Of a stretch of 64,000 nucleotides of DNA, positions 12,351 through 25,089 are shown piece after piece (the first letter of the stretch is position 1; each line of letters opens with the position of its first letter). This DNA is from Taenia hydatigena (Eukaryota; Platyhelminthes; Cestoda; Cyclophyllidea; Taeniidae), in contig JADWOT020001200.1 in the NCBI GenBank assembly GCA_036345935.2, positions 1 through 64,000 of the forward strand, given 5' to 3'. Under the pieces are notes generated by a model. It was not told the DNA's origin and ran no database searches. It saw nothing but the letters and a program-made list of their open reading frames with translations. Both the position numbers and the translations under genes were made by a program.

Positions 12351-12740
12351 ATCCGTCTTTGAATTCCTTTTTTCTATTCCGGCTTCAGCGACCCGTTGCT
12401 TTGGCCGCTACGACTCCTCTTCACTCCTTATTGCATAGCACGCCATACCTTCTCTCCTACATTTACTTGATGCAAAGTTTGCACACCCTCATGGCCTATG
12501 TGTTGACACTTCTGGTTCAGTCTAGCACTACATCACGCAACCCAAGGTGATGCGCTGCACTGTATTTACTTCCTTCCTGTGTGTGTTTTGCGATTGCATC
12601 TAATTGAAGGCGGAAGCGTCAAGACAGTATTGGCAAGAGGGCTTGGTGATAATGTGGATGAGGCTAGTGTGGTTGAGTTGTGTAAGTGGTCAGTGGCAGC
12701 GGTTAATGTGTCCCTCCGGCAAATTAGTCGGAGGATATAG

Positions 12741-15700
12741 GGGCCTAGTTGTGATGCGGTGGTTGGGAATTAGAGGCCCGTAGAGGCATGTTCGCACCCC
12801 ATTCCATTTCTTCATTTCGTGCCTTCTGATCAACGGTCATTTGTCGCTCTATTAAGAGTCGAGTGAAGTAGCATCGTCACTGTTGCAGTTGCAACACTGC
12901 CCTATGGCGTGGTGACTCCTGCGACCCTTTCTCATTCTTAAACCACCAACTTCCTTTAAATATCGTCCTAATGAAGAACGGACTAGGCGCATGCTCCAGT
13001 TGCGGTAGGTAAGCGGGACAAATGTTAGGCTGGATTTTTCCATGACACCATCGATGCCTTGAGATCGAAGAGACTTAAATGCTACTTTAATATCCGGTGA
13101 TGCATAGCATGCTACAACAGTACCACTTGAGACCCCCTTGAAGACAAATGAAAGCATAATGCTGAGGCGGTTCAGGTCACTTCGACTTCTCCACCTCCAT
13201 TAATGCTCTTAATGGTACCAATTTCTCTCTAGCTCTTCTTTGCCGTCTTCTCGGGATTAGTCTTTGCACTCCTTCTGCTGATCTTTTTAATCCATCAGCT
13301 CCAGCTTGAATGCGGCTAAGAAAAGAGCGGATCCCGCAAGATGGACCTTAATATGTGGTGCCAAAAAGGAAGATATTAAATTAACTAAAATTAAAACAAC
13401 GATCAAGTAGAATTACTAATCAATGAACCAATTAGGCGAAAAAGCAAGTTTTGACCTGACTTACAATGGAGCTGGATGTCAGGTCGCCTGAGAAGTATTC
13501 GACGGGAAGATGGCATAATTGGACGCGCAAATTAAAACTACACACACAGTTGCACAGCTATATGTAATTTATTTTGGCAATGAGGAACGCATTTCTTCGT
13601 GACCATTTCTGTGATTATGCATTTGATCCAGCTCTCTAAACTGTAACATATGAGCCTAGGTGATAAGACAGTCAAATACTTTTACGCTGTGCTATGCAAG
13701 AGCTCAATGCAGCAAATTTTGGACTGCATCTAGAGAGCACATGACAAAGAATGAACACAAGCAATATGGGAAGTAGATGGTCCTGTGCAGTTCAAATCGC
13801 TAACGTATATATCTTTATTCTCCAGAGATCAATGAATGGAGAGACTGAATAGGGATGGTCCGAAATGAGCCAAAATTAATGAAATGGAATAGTAGTGACT
13901 ACATTACGTGTAAACCTCTGACTTTGTCCCACCATCGAGGCTGCACCGCGCCAAATTCGTGTTAGCAAGTGCTTAGGTGACATTGATGGAAAGCTCAACA
14001 TTGCTGGTCCACTTTATCTCACTTTACTTATCTACTCCTGCTTTACCTGATTCATCTACAATCCTTTCTACTCCTTTATGCGATTTTGCATTGCATCGAT
14101 TCGCACTGTATTTCACCGCGCAGTTTAGGATTTTATTGCTATGCTATACTAGGCAACGGTGGTCGAATCAGCAGTGGCCTTGGAAGTAGTGGTGATTTCG
14201 ACGAAAGTGGTGGCTTTGACGGCATTAGCTAAAGTCATATGCACGCCCTCACACTGATGGTTTGCAGAATGCAGCTGTGCGAGCTGTATTTGCAAGTGAA
14301 TAGACAGCCTATTACGAGACGTATTGCCGAATTAAAAGTGTGCAGCGCTGATGCTAGTAAATCAATGCTTTGTAACCTCAAACAAGTCGCGTTTTGGTAA
14401 GGATTTGTTTGAAGACACTAAAGAAGACATAAATTACTAAATTCGAGGTGCTCAAAGACATAATTAGCATGCATGGTTAATGGAGCGCAGTCGCTTTTAC
14501 TTCTAAAATGCCGCTCGGTGATTTCTAGTGTGTGAACTTATTTTGTATAAATATGGTATAAACATCATACGATGCTTCTCCTGCAGTTGCGACTTACACT
14601 ACTGGTAAAATCAAAACCACTTTCTTCTCAGGTTAAAGTTTAGTTTTAGATGATGGATGCAGGCTACGGTTAACAAACCGATGAGACCAAGTAAATCTCT
14701 GTGTTGCTCTAAGGTAGAGCTTTCAGTGAGGAGCGACGAAGAGCATTTTAGGTTGATGAGCTTCTAGTTAACATCCTAAGGTATTGGCGGCTTGAGTGAC
14801 GCCTAGAACGTGTGATTAAACTTAGAGCCACTCCTAAAGTTAAAATCAGCTGAAATGATCGTGGCACCATTTAGACATATCCAAAAGTGAAGGAACGTGT
14901 GAAGAAAAATTTTCATTGGAACAGTCTGTCGTAATCTCGTTTAGGCAACGACTGCTTAAATTAAGCCAAGTGAGTGCTTTTTAAGGCAATCTTAAGTACT
15001 ACCATTGAATGCCTCAAACACGTTTATTAACTTTTTCAGCGGAGCTAATCCAAAACTATGCAAAATGGTGAACAAACATTGCGAATTTTATGTGGAAGGC
15101 CACAGCCTTTTCAGCAGCATAGTTAAAGAGAATGATTGAGGTTGATCTTTAAAGCCGGAAGAGACACGAACATTCACACGTGGCAGCTGTGCCTTTGATG
15201 GGAGAAAAATCCGATCTTATGGGCATAGCTGCTCGAACCGTGCACCGGTTTTAAGCAACCATTTTAGCAAACCTGTCAAGACTGGTGTCAAAACCTTGAA
15301 AAACAGATGGTCCGACGCGTTAGCTTAGCAATTAGCCAGCTGGCCGAATGGAATACACTTTTCGTAACATGTGATTTTTAGTATTTTCTTGTCAGAGGAG
15401 TCTGCAACGCGAACCCCAATATCCAAACGTAAAATTGTAAAGCCTTCGTCTTTGCTTAGTTCAGCGCACTGAAACTTAACGTAACGCAACTCTTCGTAGA
15501 GGAGGCGAGGCACACACAAAAAAGAGGAAACCCGCTCTTACTGTTTATTTTGGTCGCCTTTTAATCATTAAACAACAAACAAGCAGCTGATTTACTGCCT
15601 AATTTCTTGAGCAGACGCGTAAAACTTACCGGAATACGCCACCATATATTCAGATGTATATTTAAATTTATTTTTCGGTATTCAACCGACCTTCACGACC

Positions 15701-18700
15701 ACCACTATTACCATCAGGACCAACAGCAACGACACGCCTGCCATTACTGACATCCAATGCGCAATCCATCCCACCAGTAATCAGTCAGCTGTCCGCATAG
15801 TCGATCATTAACTGATGCATCTAGTCGCCTGATTTTCCGCCCATCGCTACTGCTGAGGTGATGCATAGGAGTGAAGGCATGAGTGAGTCAAACACGGGAG
15901 AGAAGAATGGCAGAGGGCAAGGAGGAGAGGTGAAAAATGAGGTGACAATAGAAGCAGGCTGGTGGATGTCTAACAAGAGCCCATCACTAATCTTAAAATT
16001 TTCGTCAGCTACGCCATTCTGCCCCTCTTTACCGACTTGCCAACGTCTTTGTCGAAACAAAGATGAGTGCAATGCACAATGTAGTATTAAGTATGGCGCT
16101 GAAATGGACTGTCACAGCGCTCTTACAGTATACACCACAATCTCTTCATCCACCTACTATTCAGCTACGAATCTCCTAAGACACCGAGGGTTTGGACAGC
16201 ATGATCCACGCGTCTAAAAGCATTGGCCACGTCCTGAGCATTAGCGCACTTGGACTTCATGCACTTATGTACAGTGACGTTCTCCATCTTAGTATTAGGC
16301 ACACCGCGAACATCCTTCCAGACGAGTTGATCTACCTTAAATACCTCAACAATGCTAACGATCCAGATTGTAATAACAACATGTAGGGCTTTAAAGTAGA
16401 GGAATGATATCATATACGGCCTACCTCGATTGAGCCTGATTAGTCTGTGGGATAGCACGTTCATAAAAAGGAAAATTTCCACTTTAGATCGGCACAAACT
16501 GGCTTGGATAATTTTAGTAGAGAATGAGCTTGATAAAGTGCTCAATGGTGTTTTCTTAAACCTCACAAGACACGAATGCTTTAAAGTGTAGAGTAGCTGG
16601 TTCATAACTAGCAAAGTTTAAGTGAGGTGGAAAGGAGGAATAAGACGCGCACCCTGAAATCCGTCCTTATATTAATATCGATCAACCGCAATTTTTGCCG
16701 AGCATGGGCTAAATATGAGTATTTAAAGGAGGAACAACAAAGTATGGAGAAAAAAGGGAAGCAATTAACTCACGAATCAGCAAACACTTGGTCTCTGCTA
16801 AGACGCAGATGGCGAGTAAACGAAAGGGTTCACAGGGCAGGAGAAGAGGTCCAATCCACAGGTCGCATTCTTCTAACCCGCTGCTTTGAACCAATTCTGG
16901 TGCTCCCGAGTCATCATTTATATCATCATTTTGTCCGTTGAATTAAAGGGTGGATAATAAATAGTCTCGCACTCATTAAAATACACTCCTCAATGGAATA
17001 GATTTTGCTGTCGTGAGCTTGTTTTAATCGCAAAAAAAACATTTCTCACCACCTCTTCCTTTTTTACTTATGGGCTGTACACATTTTCAGTGTCTGAATC
17101 CGGCGAGGTATGCGAGTAAGGCTAAAAGCATAAATAGCTTTAAAATAAACGATTCAAAGTTGACTAGGTTGCCAGGAATCACTCATGCATAAAACACATT
17201 TTATTTAGGCTTTATAAACACCAACAAATCCATACTGCATCTCTGCTTAGGCATGGAAGATACCAGGCTTGCAAATAATTCCGTCTTTGCTTTAGAAGAA
17301 TCAACCAAGCATGTAGTTCTTAAGCCCTACGTGTACTTGAACTCTACATTTAAATTCGCCTGGGCATAAGGACTAGCAAAGTTGAGAATATAGACCTGAC
17401 TTTGACATTTATGCTTCATCTTAACAATCTGCCCACTCTCATGACTAAAATGCTTTCTTTCTGGAAAAGATTTGTTTTTTTTTCCTATTTACCCCCTTCC
17501 TGTGAGCATCGCAGACAGGCTTGTCCCAGCCAGCTTCATATACCGCTTATGCACGGTCCGGGGTAACTCCTGTGCATTCCAAGAGTAGAGGAGAAGAAGG
17601 CGGAATAAATACGCAGAATGGTAATTTAAAATTTTGGATATGGTCACGTCAATCAGGGGATTTAGAGATAGGCGAGTAGGTCAGCAGGCCCCCAGACAGA
17701 CGATTCTAGCTTTGTGATCTTGTTCAGCCTCAGCTACTATAGCAACTTACTGGCTAACTAAGTAAACCAGAGAAGAACACGAGAGCAAGCAAGTAAGTAA
17801 GCGCGTTTTTGGCTATGTAAATCATCCTTTTAGCAAAAAGCACTGATGAAAAATGCGGTAATGGGAAAGGAAACCACAAGTTCAGACGGAAGGTGGGGAC
17901 GTAATATGCCCACTGCAATGATCTTTCACCTGAGCGCTTGGAATGCAGCCAATTGAAATAACGGAAGCGAAATGACAAAGTTGCGACTTTGGTCCCTCGT
18001 GTATATCCTTGCGATATTCATCAGTCAAATGTCAGCCACTACAGTAGGGCTTTATCAAAAGGAAGCTTTATTGTTGCTTACACTGTAAAAAATAAGTTTA
18101 TCACCCTAGAACATTGACACTATGTCTGAACTTTTCACTGTATGGACTGGATATCAGAACAAATGGACTTCAGCAAAGCAAAGGCCCATGAATGGCCTTA
18201 GTGTGAGAGCGTGTTAAACGACGTAAGACTTCTCAGATTACACTGTTATTCTGGCAAAAATACTTGTGCTGCTTAAAATTGATAGAGATAAGTAGATTTA
18301 GTAGTATTTTAAGGGGAAATTAGATCACAAGTAAACGGTGTCAATAAATGCACAGTCTATCAGCGGAGTCTGTCAAAATAGCTATAGAATTACATTAGCC
18401 GATAAGCGGTGCAAGTAAGAGGTCCAAGGCAGCATTTAATTATCGATACGTGACTACGGATGAAATACTGCTGCCGAAGTGCTGAGAGGAAGGAAATCGT
18501 CTGTCGTAAAAGCACTTATTCACGTGACTGCGCTGAGTTAGATAGGGTAGATTTTGGCCATGTAATCTAACTTATCATAGTTTTCTTGGTAAAAGCACTC
18601 ATCACAATGGTGGCTTGCCATGGGGAAAGGGATAGTGCGATGTTGTGTTGATACCATGTCCCTTCCACTTAATAAGTCACTCATACAAGTCGTCAATACT

Positions 18701-20383
18701 GCTGATCTGGGCCCCTGCAAGATGGTGTCCATTGTACTTGGTTCTTAAAAAAGCAAAAATGTAAGTGTCTTGCTCCTCTACGGGCCATGATGCCGGTCCT
18801 AATTAGCAAAATCTGTGCTTGTTATCATCAAATCTTGGCGCTGGCGGGTCCTGCAACGTAGTTACTGCATACGGTCGTTAAATTAAATGCAACAATAAAG
18901 TGACTGTTAATGAGCCACTTTTGGATGACATAATGGGTCCTGGTTGGCTTCATTGGAGACATAAGTTTATTTGGTCCGATCCTATAAACATTGTCGATGG
19001 TTATCGAATGCTTGGCAATATGCGCAACCGAGGGGTATCCAAAGAGTATATACTGAACACTTATGTAAAGTAGGGCCGATGGCTCTCAAGCACAATTGCT
19101 TAACTTTGTTGTCTTTCGTCTTACTTCGAGTCAATCACAAGTATAGTTACCAATCAAAATAAAATCTTTGCGCAATTTTATGTTGTGCTTACACCTGCTC
19201 TCCTCGTATTCATTGCCTCATTATGCGATTAGCATAGCTGCTTTCCCAACAATGCCAAAATCTAGATCTCCGTGTTAATCTGCGTTCGTTTTCTGTCAAT
19301 ACTTTCTTAATGACACTGCTCATTTCCTCACAGATTGCTTGCTTCGTTTTCAACTGCTTTTACGTTTCATTTGTTGTGTTTGCATTTATTAATCGCATAT
19401 AGTCTTTTTTCCAAATTTCTCCACTGAAATTTTGTCCTTCATTTTCAATCTCACCAATACCAAAAACAATACTGAACAATGCTAAATCGACACCGCAGCG
19501 TATTGATAGGAACCGATAATGCAACGTCAGTTTCTTGCCTACTCCAATTAAAACTTTGACTCTCTTAACATCGGTCTAAATGGCAAACCTGACCATTTGG
19601 TTAAGCATGACTATTCAATCGTTTCATGATAAAAATGCGAAGTTTCGCACTTTGTCTTTTTAAAAATGTTTTCATGATAACATTGTTCGTAGAAATAGGT
19701 GCATGCTCTTTTGATTTGGTTAACTTCTGACCACCAAACTTTTGCATTTTGCTTATCCATTTTAGTCTCAGGCTCTTAACTTTTCCTAATCCTCCAGGAG
19801 CAATTATCGACTACTAGTTAACTGTTCTCGTTCAAACAGCAGACAAAATTTTGAAAGCGCCAATGGGTTCTGCTTTCTGATAGCAATTGATCCTAACAGA
19901 GCCCTATAATTACTTTGATAACTTAAAGTGTGGTATGCGCGACCTCTCCCTGATGGCTGTGGATGACTCAATAATTGCAATTTAGTGAGTGCAGTTCCTG
20001 TCTGCATGAGAAGACCGCAGTGCTTTCATCCGCATTTGATCCCAACCAACTTTACTTTCACTCTCGTCTAATCATATACTTTTACCCCATGCGATGTGGC
20101 AGTAAGAACGCATTTTTCGGTCAAAGGCACCAAAAGTAGCATTTGTTAATCATTACCCAACAAATAAGTATCCAATATACACGCATCCATCTTGCGTAAG
20201 TAAGTGTTGCTGTACTGAAGAGGTATAGATTATAGTCTCAGCCGAATAAGATTTTTCGAGAATGCGTGCGAGCATTAAGACTATGACTGCATAACCCATT
20301 TTGTAGATTCTTTGCACTTCCGCAAGAGAGAATTACTACCCAGCTTGGGGTCTCTAAATCCCGTCAGACACTAATTATTGCAG
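12741..20383. other. Long gene-poor region
   Basis: I could not support a gene with a recognised domain in these 7.6 kb. Exon-like frames with fair splice borders occur at 15325-15480 (minus), 17515-17679 (plus, after a long pyrimidine tract), 17754-17842 (minus, hydrophobic) and 19804-20001 (minus, phase 0 acceptor to TAA). None has a domain or a second copy to back it. A slightly stronger case at 16165-16614 is listed separately. Confidence 0.4.
16165..16614 (-). CDS. Longest open frame in the window, unknown product
   Basis: This 149-residue minus-strand frame is the longest uninterrupted one here. The last 60 residues look most protein-like: VFKVDQLVWKDVRGVPN followed by KCMKSKCANAQDVANAFRRV, ending at TAG. 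They could form a terminal exon after an acceptor near 16390, with the front part being intron. The first half is less convincing and has no clear start. At this base composition one frame this long in 64 kb could arise by chance. I do not recognise a family. Confidence 0.25.
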   Translation of the reverse strand: MLVMNQLLYTLKHSCLVRFKKTPLSTLSSSFSTKIIQASLCRSKVEIFLFMNVLSHRLIRLNRGRPYMISFLYFKALHVVITIWIVSIVEVFKVDQLVWKDVRGVPNTKMENVTVHKCMKSKCANAQDVANAFRRVDHAVQTLGVLGDS

Positions 20384-20568
20384 TCATCATTAACGAATGG
20401 AGATATAAGCCAAAAGAAGGTGGGGTTAGGTTGCGAATCCCACCTTTCGACAGGTTAAGCCGCATTCGCACGGCCACTACCATCCTCGATCTCGGCTTTT
20501 ACCTACGAATGCGTTATTATTCTGCCTCTACACTTCTAATCGACGTCTCCAAGGGGCCGCTAACATGA
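20384..20568 (+). CDS. Candidate terminal exon, unknown product
   Basis: The frame opens after the acceptor CTAATTATTGCAG with two bases completing a codon (phase 1 entry) and runs 60 codons to TGA. The peptide is well mixed and basic, with NEWRYKPKEGGVRLRIPP followed by RTATTILDLGFYLRMRY. The exon is GC-richer than its surroundings. No family is recognised and no partner exon is identified. Confidence 0.3.
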
Positions 20569-21019
20569 ACTCGGCTCATATCAAATCCACTCTAATCCAT
20601 TCTACCCAACTGCTTTGTAGTGAACATTTGCCTATAGTTGGCAAAACGAAAAGACAGAATCCGAAAGAATGATTTATCAATGAAACAATAAGCGATTGCT
20701 AATCCAGACGTTTGCATGGTAGAGCCGTTAACGCTAGCGAAACATAATCATCCTATTCGAGGTCATATCTCTGCAGACAACAATGTGGGAGCAGAAAGGC
20801 AATGTCACACACAGTCAGCTTCATAACTTCTGTCAATTTACATGCTTTATAGCCGCGTGCATTCGAGCACGCACACGGTAAAAGTTGTCTCTACTCACGA
20901 AATGAGAAGGCCTGGATAGTAAGAGATGTTAAGTTGGATATATTTGCGCCACTTATTACTGTATCTTCACTGATGTTACCAATAGGAGGACGGTCGGATT
21001 TGTGAAGTCGCCAACAAAG

Positions 21020-21092
21020 CACCGGTGACGTGACTCGAACTTGCATACTTCTACTTAGGAGGCAGACGCCTTAACCATTAGACCACACCGGT
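21020..21092 (-). tRNA. tRNA-Arg (CCU)-like gene, possibly degenerate
   Basis: The minus strand folds as a 73-nt cloverleaf. The 7-bp acceptor stem ACCGGTG/CACCGGT is perfect. The D arm GTCT..AGGC pairs. The anticodon stem TCTGC/GTAGA pairs with one G-T. The loop CTCCTAA gives anticodon CCT, arginine codon AGG. The variable loop is 5 nt and the T loop TTCGAGT is canonical. The T stem GCAAG/CACGT has two mismatches, and no run of four T follows the 3' end. It is therefore either a functional tRNA with a weak T stem, a pseudogene, or the head of a tRNA-derived SINE. Confidence 0.55.
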
Positions 21093-22980
21093 TCCACCCG
21101 CAGATTTCCCGGTTGGTAACCTCCATCCACTGCGTTTCGGTCTACTCCCTCTGTCTCAAATTCGCGTCAGCACGATTCCCCACAGTACCGATTCCGCCAC
21201 TCTTCCACATCTCCTCTCAGTCCTTCCGACCATATTACACATCACTCCCACCGTAAATTCTATTTTTTAACCAGTACAACTTAACACATTTCAACTCATA
21301 TTCTGTTCGACCCGGCTCGTCATATTCTTAATTAAACTATTTATTTTATTCCTTTTGTTAAATTTCCCAACACTTTTGGCAGTTCCATTAATAAACACAC
21401 TCAAAGGATTGCAACGCTTTAAAGCACAGTATGCTCCGAACCTCCAAATTTGTGGACTGAATGTTCTTGAAGGACTACCTACATTTGACTTGCCACTGGT
21501 CTTCGCCTCTACAGTTTGCTTCATGCTGGCACTGACGATTTTTACCCATTCGGGGAATCACTGCGTTTGTTTTGATGCACCAGCGTAACCGATGTTCTGC
21601 GGACCGTATTGATTGCAACTGCTAATGAAAGCCCCTATACTTTGGACCGTTATGTACTGTGTCCGGATCCACCTCTTGCGATACCTTTCCAAATATTAAT
21701 GCTATTGTATTTCGACTTGAAACAACTTTTACCTAAGCTTGATCGTGGAAACTTGCATCTGTTAGTAAATCTTAGTAGCAAATGCGCATCTTTTTGACAG
21801 CAGTGTTTTTTAAACAAAAAGCACAAAGCGCTGCTTCTCGTACGCTGCCAGGCCTAGATAAAGCGACTGGCAACACTAGGTATCCATTATGAGGGCTTGA
21901 AGCTTCGATAATAGCAGGAATTCTAAGAAGCCTATGACAGACGAGGGTTCTGAGGCTTACTAGTTGCACACACGATCAGCTGGGTAAGATCATTGATTTT
22001 TTGCGTGCAGAGCTTCCTTAGGATGATGGATGGTTGAACTCCTACCCTAAACTGAACGGCCACTCACTTGTTAACGCTGAAGGGTGGTGAGTCTGGAAAA
22101 GCATGTGCCGCTAGGTAATGAAGTTACGTAGTGAACTTTATTATCCTTACCACTTCTCCATTCTTAGCGAAAATGGCCACTGACAAGGTACCGCTCTCGG
22201 TTATCGAGGGCAAACTGAACAGCATCGGTCGACATCAGAGTCATGAGAGACCTTGGCGTCTGTTACCAAGAATAATCCTCGCAGAAGTGCAAAGGGGCTA
22301 AAGAGGATGGTTATAAGGGAGAAAAGTTAACTTTTTGGATTTAGTCTATTAAGTTCATACCATCCTTGGTGGACGGAAGGTTTGCCGACGCCGCCAACAG
22401 TGTGGGTTTCCTCCTTCTCTTTCTCTTTCCTGGCGCTACTCCTGTCATGAGATGGTCGGATTTTCTTAAGCACCTTCATTGCATTAGCTGAAACAATCTG
22501 CAGATAACATATTAATAGAAACTATGAGATAGCACTGATTTATTCATGGAAATCGACTCACTCTTCCAGAACATGTTCCTAAAATATGAGCCATTCCCAA
22601 AATATGAGCCATTCTTTCGCCCAAGCTTGGTAATTAGTGCGAGAGTTTCATCTTTTAATGTCTAAAATGATCTAGAATGCCATTTTTGCTGCTAGCGTCT
22701 CCTTTTCTTGTGGACGTGCTGGCCAGTGAAAAATAATGTTTAACTGAGACATTTTCTGCTTGGAAAACAAACAATTTATTCCTTATCCAGACAGCAAACA
22801 TTTCAATGAGTGCACTATGTTTGCCAATCTGTACAGATGCAGGTCACTAGCATGGGAAGCTGCTAAAACAAAAGAAGCCGTAGTCGTAAGATGAATTGAT
22901 TACTTTTGCTTGTTTCCGGTTTAAAAATAGTTAATAAAGTACTTCAGTCCAAAGTATAAATGCTTGAATAAAGCCTGCGA
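21093..22980. other. Gene-poor stretch
   Basis: Nothing with a domain signature is visible. A minus-strand frame at 21291-21524 begins with ATG and has a possible GTAGGT donor after 14 codons (MKQTVEAKTSGKSN), but it has no other support. Confidence 0.4.
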
Positions 22981-23034
22981 AACCATATATGACATCCTCT
23001 CAACGCGACTTGTTTGCTGACAGCGGTGGAGAAG

Positions 23035-23790
23035 GGAAAGCGATGCTGATGCAGATGGATCTCAACCTATCGAGCTGTCTGACGTCAACCTTGACAGAGA
23101 TCTCTCAATCGAGGATCGGGAAGAGGTGGAGGAGACCTTGTGACTGGGAGACGCAGTGTCCGCAACGGAAGGCAGCGTATCTTCTAGGCTGGCTGAGGGA
23201 CCTCCCGTATCAAATGCGAATGCTCCCAATGGACAAGTTGAGGAGTTTGCCGTTGGATCAAGAGAATGTTAGGCCGCAGTAGCATACAAATAGACAAAAA
23301 TGCCGTGTAAATCGCCCTGCAATTATGTATGGCATGTAATCATGCACATATGCTATTTTCCTTCACATATACAAATTTCAGCAGAAAAGTTGGCAGAATT
23401 TCCGGAGACTTCAGCAATGATCAAAAAGGCTGGTATCAAAACCCGGCTAAGAAGCAGCATGTTGCCGATCCGATTCGCATTTTGCAATGCATGAAATGTA
23501 GGGGACAGCTGGTGCTTGTGGGAACAGAACCGCAAAAAACTCTATTATATTGCGGAGACGCTGCCACCATCAAGGAGTGCTGATTGTTGTGGAATCTCGG
23601 AATTTCGGAGAATTCACATTATGAAAAAAATACAGCTGGAAGTATACAACAGGCGTTCGACTCATGATAACTTGCGAAAAGGAACTCTGGCTCGCAATAT
23701 TACTCATACCGAAGGGTTATACGATAAGGTCTCAGATAAAGAAGCTGTTAAAATAAATGCTACTATGAAAATGCATTGGTAAAAGATGGC
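23035..23790 (+). pseudogene. Decayed BACK/Kelch-family gene, tandem copy A
   Basis: This copy aligns to 24085-24840 at a constant offset of about 1,050 nt, and the match is best at protein level. In one frame it reads LSIEDREEVEETL and, one frame-shift later, WETQCPQRKAAYLLGWLR followed by DLPYQMRMLP. That fits the BACK domain pattern of Kelch-like adaptors of cullin-3 ubiquitin ligases: EEEVFEA, then W, then R-x4-LL-x2-LR-x-LP. Further on, SDF/GDF, WYQ and PIRILQCMKCRGQL match copy B and resemble a Kelch blade. After VGTEPQ the frame shifts again before PPSRSADCCGISEFRR, then RRSTHDNLRKGTLARNITHT. In-frame stops and shifts indicate a pseudogene, unless some breaks are introns or read errors. 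The family call is by eye. Confidence 0.6.
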
Positions 23791-24084
23791 TATGAAATAT
23801 ATATAGTTGTATGACAGAGAACTGCTTTGTATAGAAAAACCAACTTAATACTTGGAGAATATTCACAGTTTGCCTCGCAATAATACCGACAAGTTTGCCA
23901 CTGGCTGAAAAGACCACTGCTTTTAAGCAGTCAGGAATTTTGTCATCAGACTATTGGATTATAATTGCATTTTATTGGTTGGAGTCAAACCACTGGTGCG
24001 TCGCAGCATAGCTTAATTATCAAATAGCCGAGTTCACCATCTCATTCATGTTGGGCTCTCAAGAAGATCTCCTCCATGGAAGAA

Positions 24085-24840
24085 GCGCAAAAAAACACTT
24101 ATGCAGATAGACCTAGCACTACCCCACTGTTTGCAGTCTGATTCAACCGAGAACTCTCAATCCAAGAACGGCAGGCGGTAGACGAACTCTAAAGCTGGAA
24201 TGGTTGGATCCGGGAATGCATCATTACTTACATACTGGGATGGCTGCGGAATATAATTTAACAAATTCAGAAGTTTCGATTAAAAGAATTACGATAGCTT
24301 ACTTTAGAATACAGGACTACTTTACAAGAACAATCGAGGATTGGATAAAATTACCTGCGAAATCTTCTTGTATATACACTACACATGAAGACCACATCTT
24401 CATTCTATTCGGATCGTCCTATACAAATTCCATTAGAAAAATGGATTGCATATGTTCCGATTTCAGAGTGAATCGAGCTAAATGGTACCAATTGCGAGTA
24501 AGGAAACATTATGTCCAAAACCCATTACGAGTTTTACAGTACATGAGATGTCGTGGCGAATTGGCACGCGTAGGAACAAAACCGCAGGATATCTATGCCT
24601 TAGCGCATTTGATGCCTCCCATAAGATCGTCCAAGGCCTGCAACTATTCAGAATTTCGCCGCGGCTGAAACAAAAGCAAAGCAGAATTGAATATCAATGA
24701 TCGGCGTTCTATCCATGACGACCTCCCAAAGAGATATGGCAGGGAAATATCACCAGAGCCGAAGAGCTATATAATATCTTCTCCATCGAAAAGGCGGTAG
24801 AATTGAATGCAACAACTGGTCTCCATTGGTATTAATTGGC
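24085..24840 (+). pseudogene. Decayed BACK/Kelch-family gene, tandem copy B
   Basis: This is the second tandem copy. LSIQERQAVDEL and WNGWIRECIITYILGWLR align residue for residue with the BACK segment of copy A. The next frame, open from 24204 to 24668, contains HIFILFGSSYTNSIRKMD followed by CSDFRVNRAKWYQL. This fits a Kelch blade: a hydrophobic strand, a glycine pair position (here GS), then a Trp at the end. RVLQYMRCRGELARVGTKPQ then matches copy A. A TGA at 24666 interrupts the frame, NINDRRSIHDDL continues, and one shift later WQGNITRAEELYNIF matches copy A again. Of the two copies it keeps the longer intact frame. The conserved frame shows the ancestor was a working gene. Confidence 0.6.
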
Positions 24841-25089
24841 GAAGAAATGCAATTAATCGCCATATTAAAGAACTCATTCAAAAGGTAATATCTACACCTT
24901 ATTCAGAAAGTATTTAACTTATACCTCATAATTGATGTGGAGAATCTTGAAGAAGAACTGATCGGTAGGAACCTATGCTCCTGCCAAACAGCGTATCAAC
25001 AAAGCCTTTCTACTGAATGTTTTCAATAATACGAACAAGGAAAAAGACAAATACCGCATTCTTTTATGGCATCACACATACTGAAAATC

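Noticed and set aside
12610..12740. RRM-like frame (VLARGLGDNVDEASVVEL)
   Set aside because: It resembles the first strand and helix of an hnRNP-L-type RRM, but no RNP1 strand or partner exon follows, and the acceptor lacks a pyrimidine tract.
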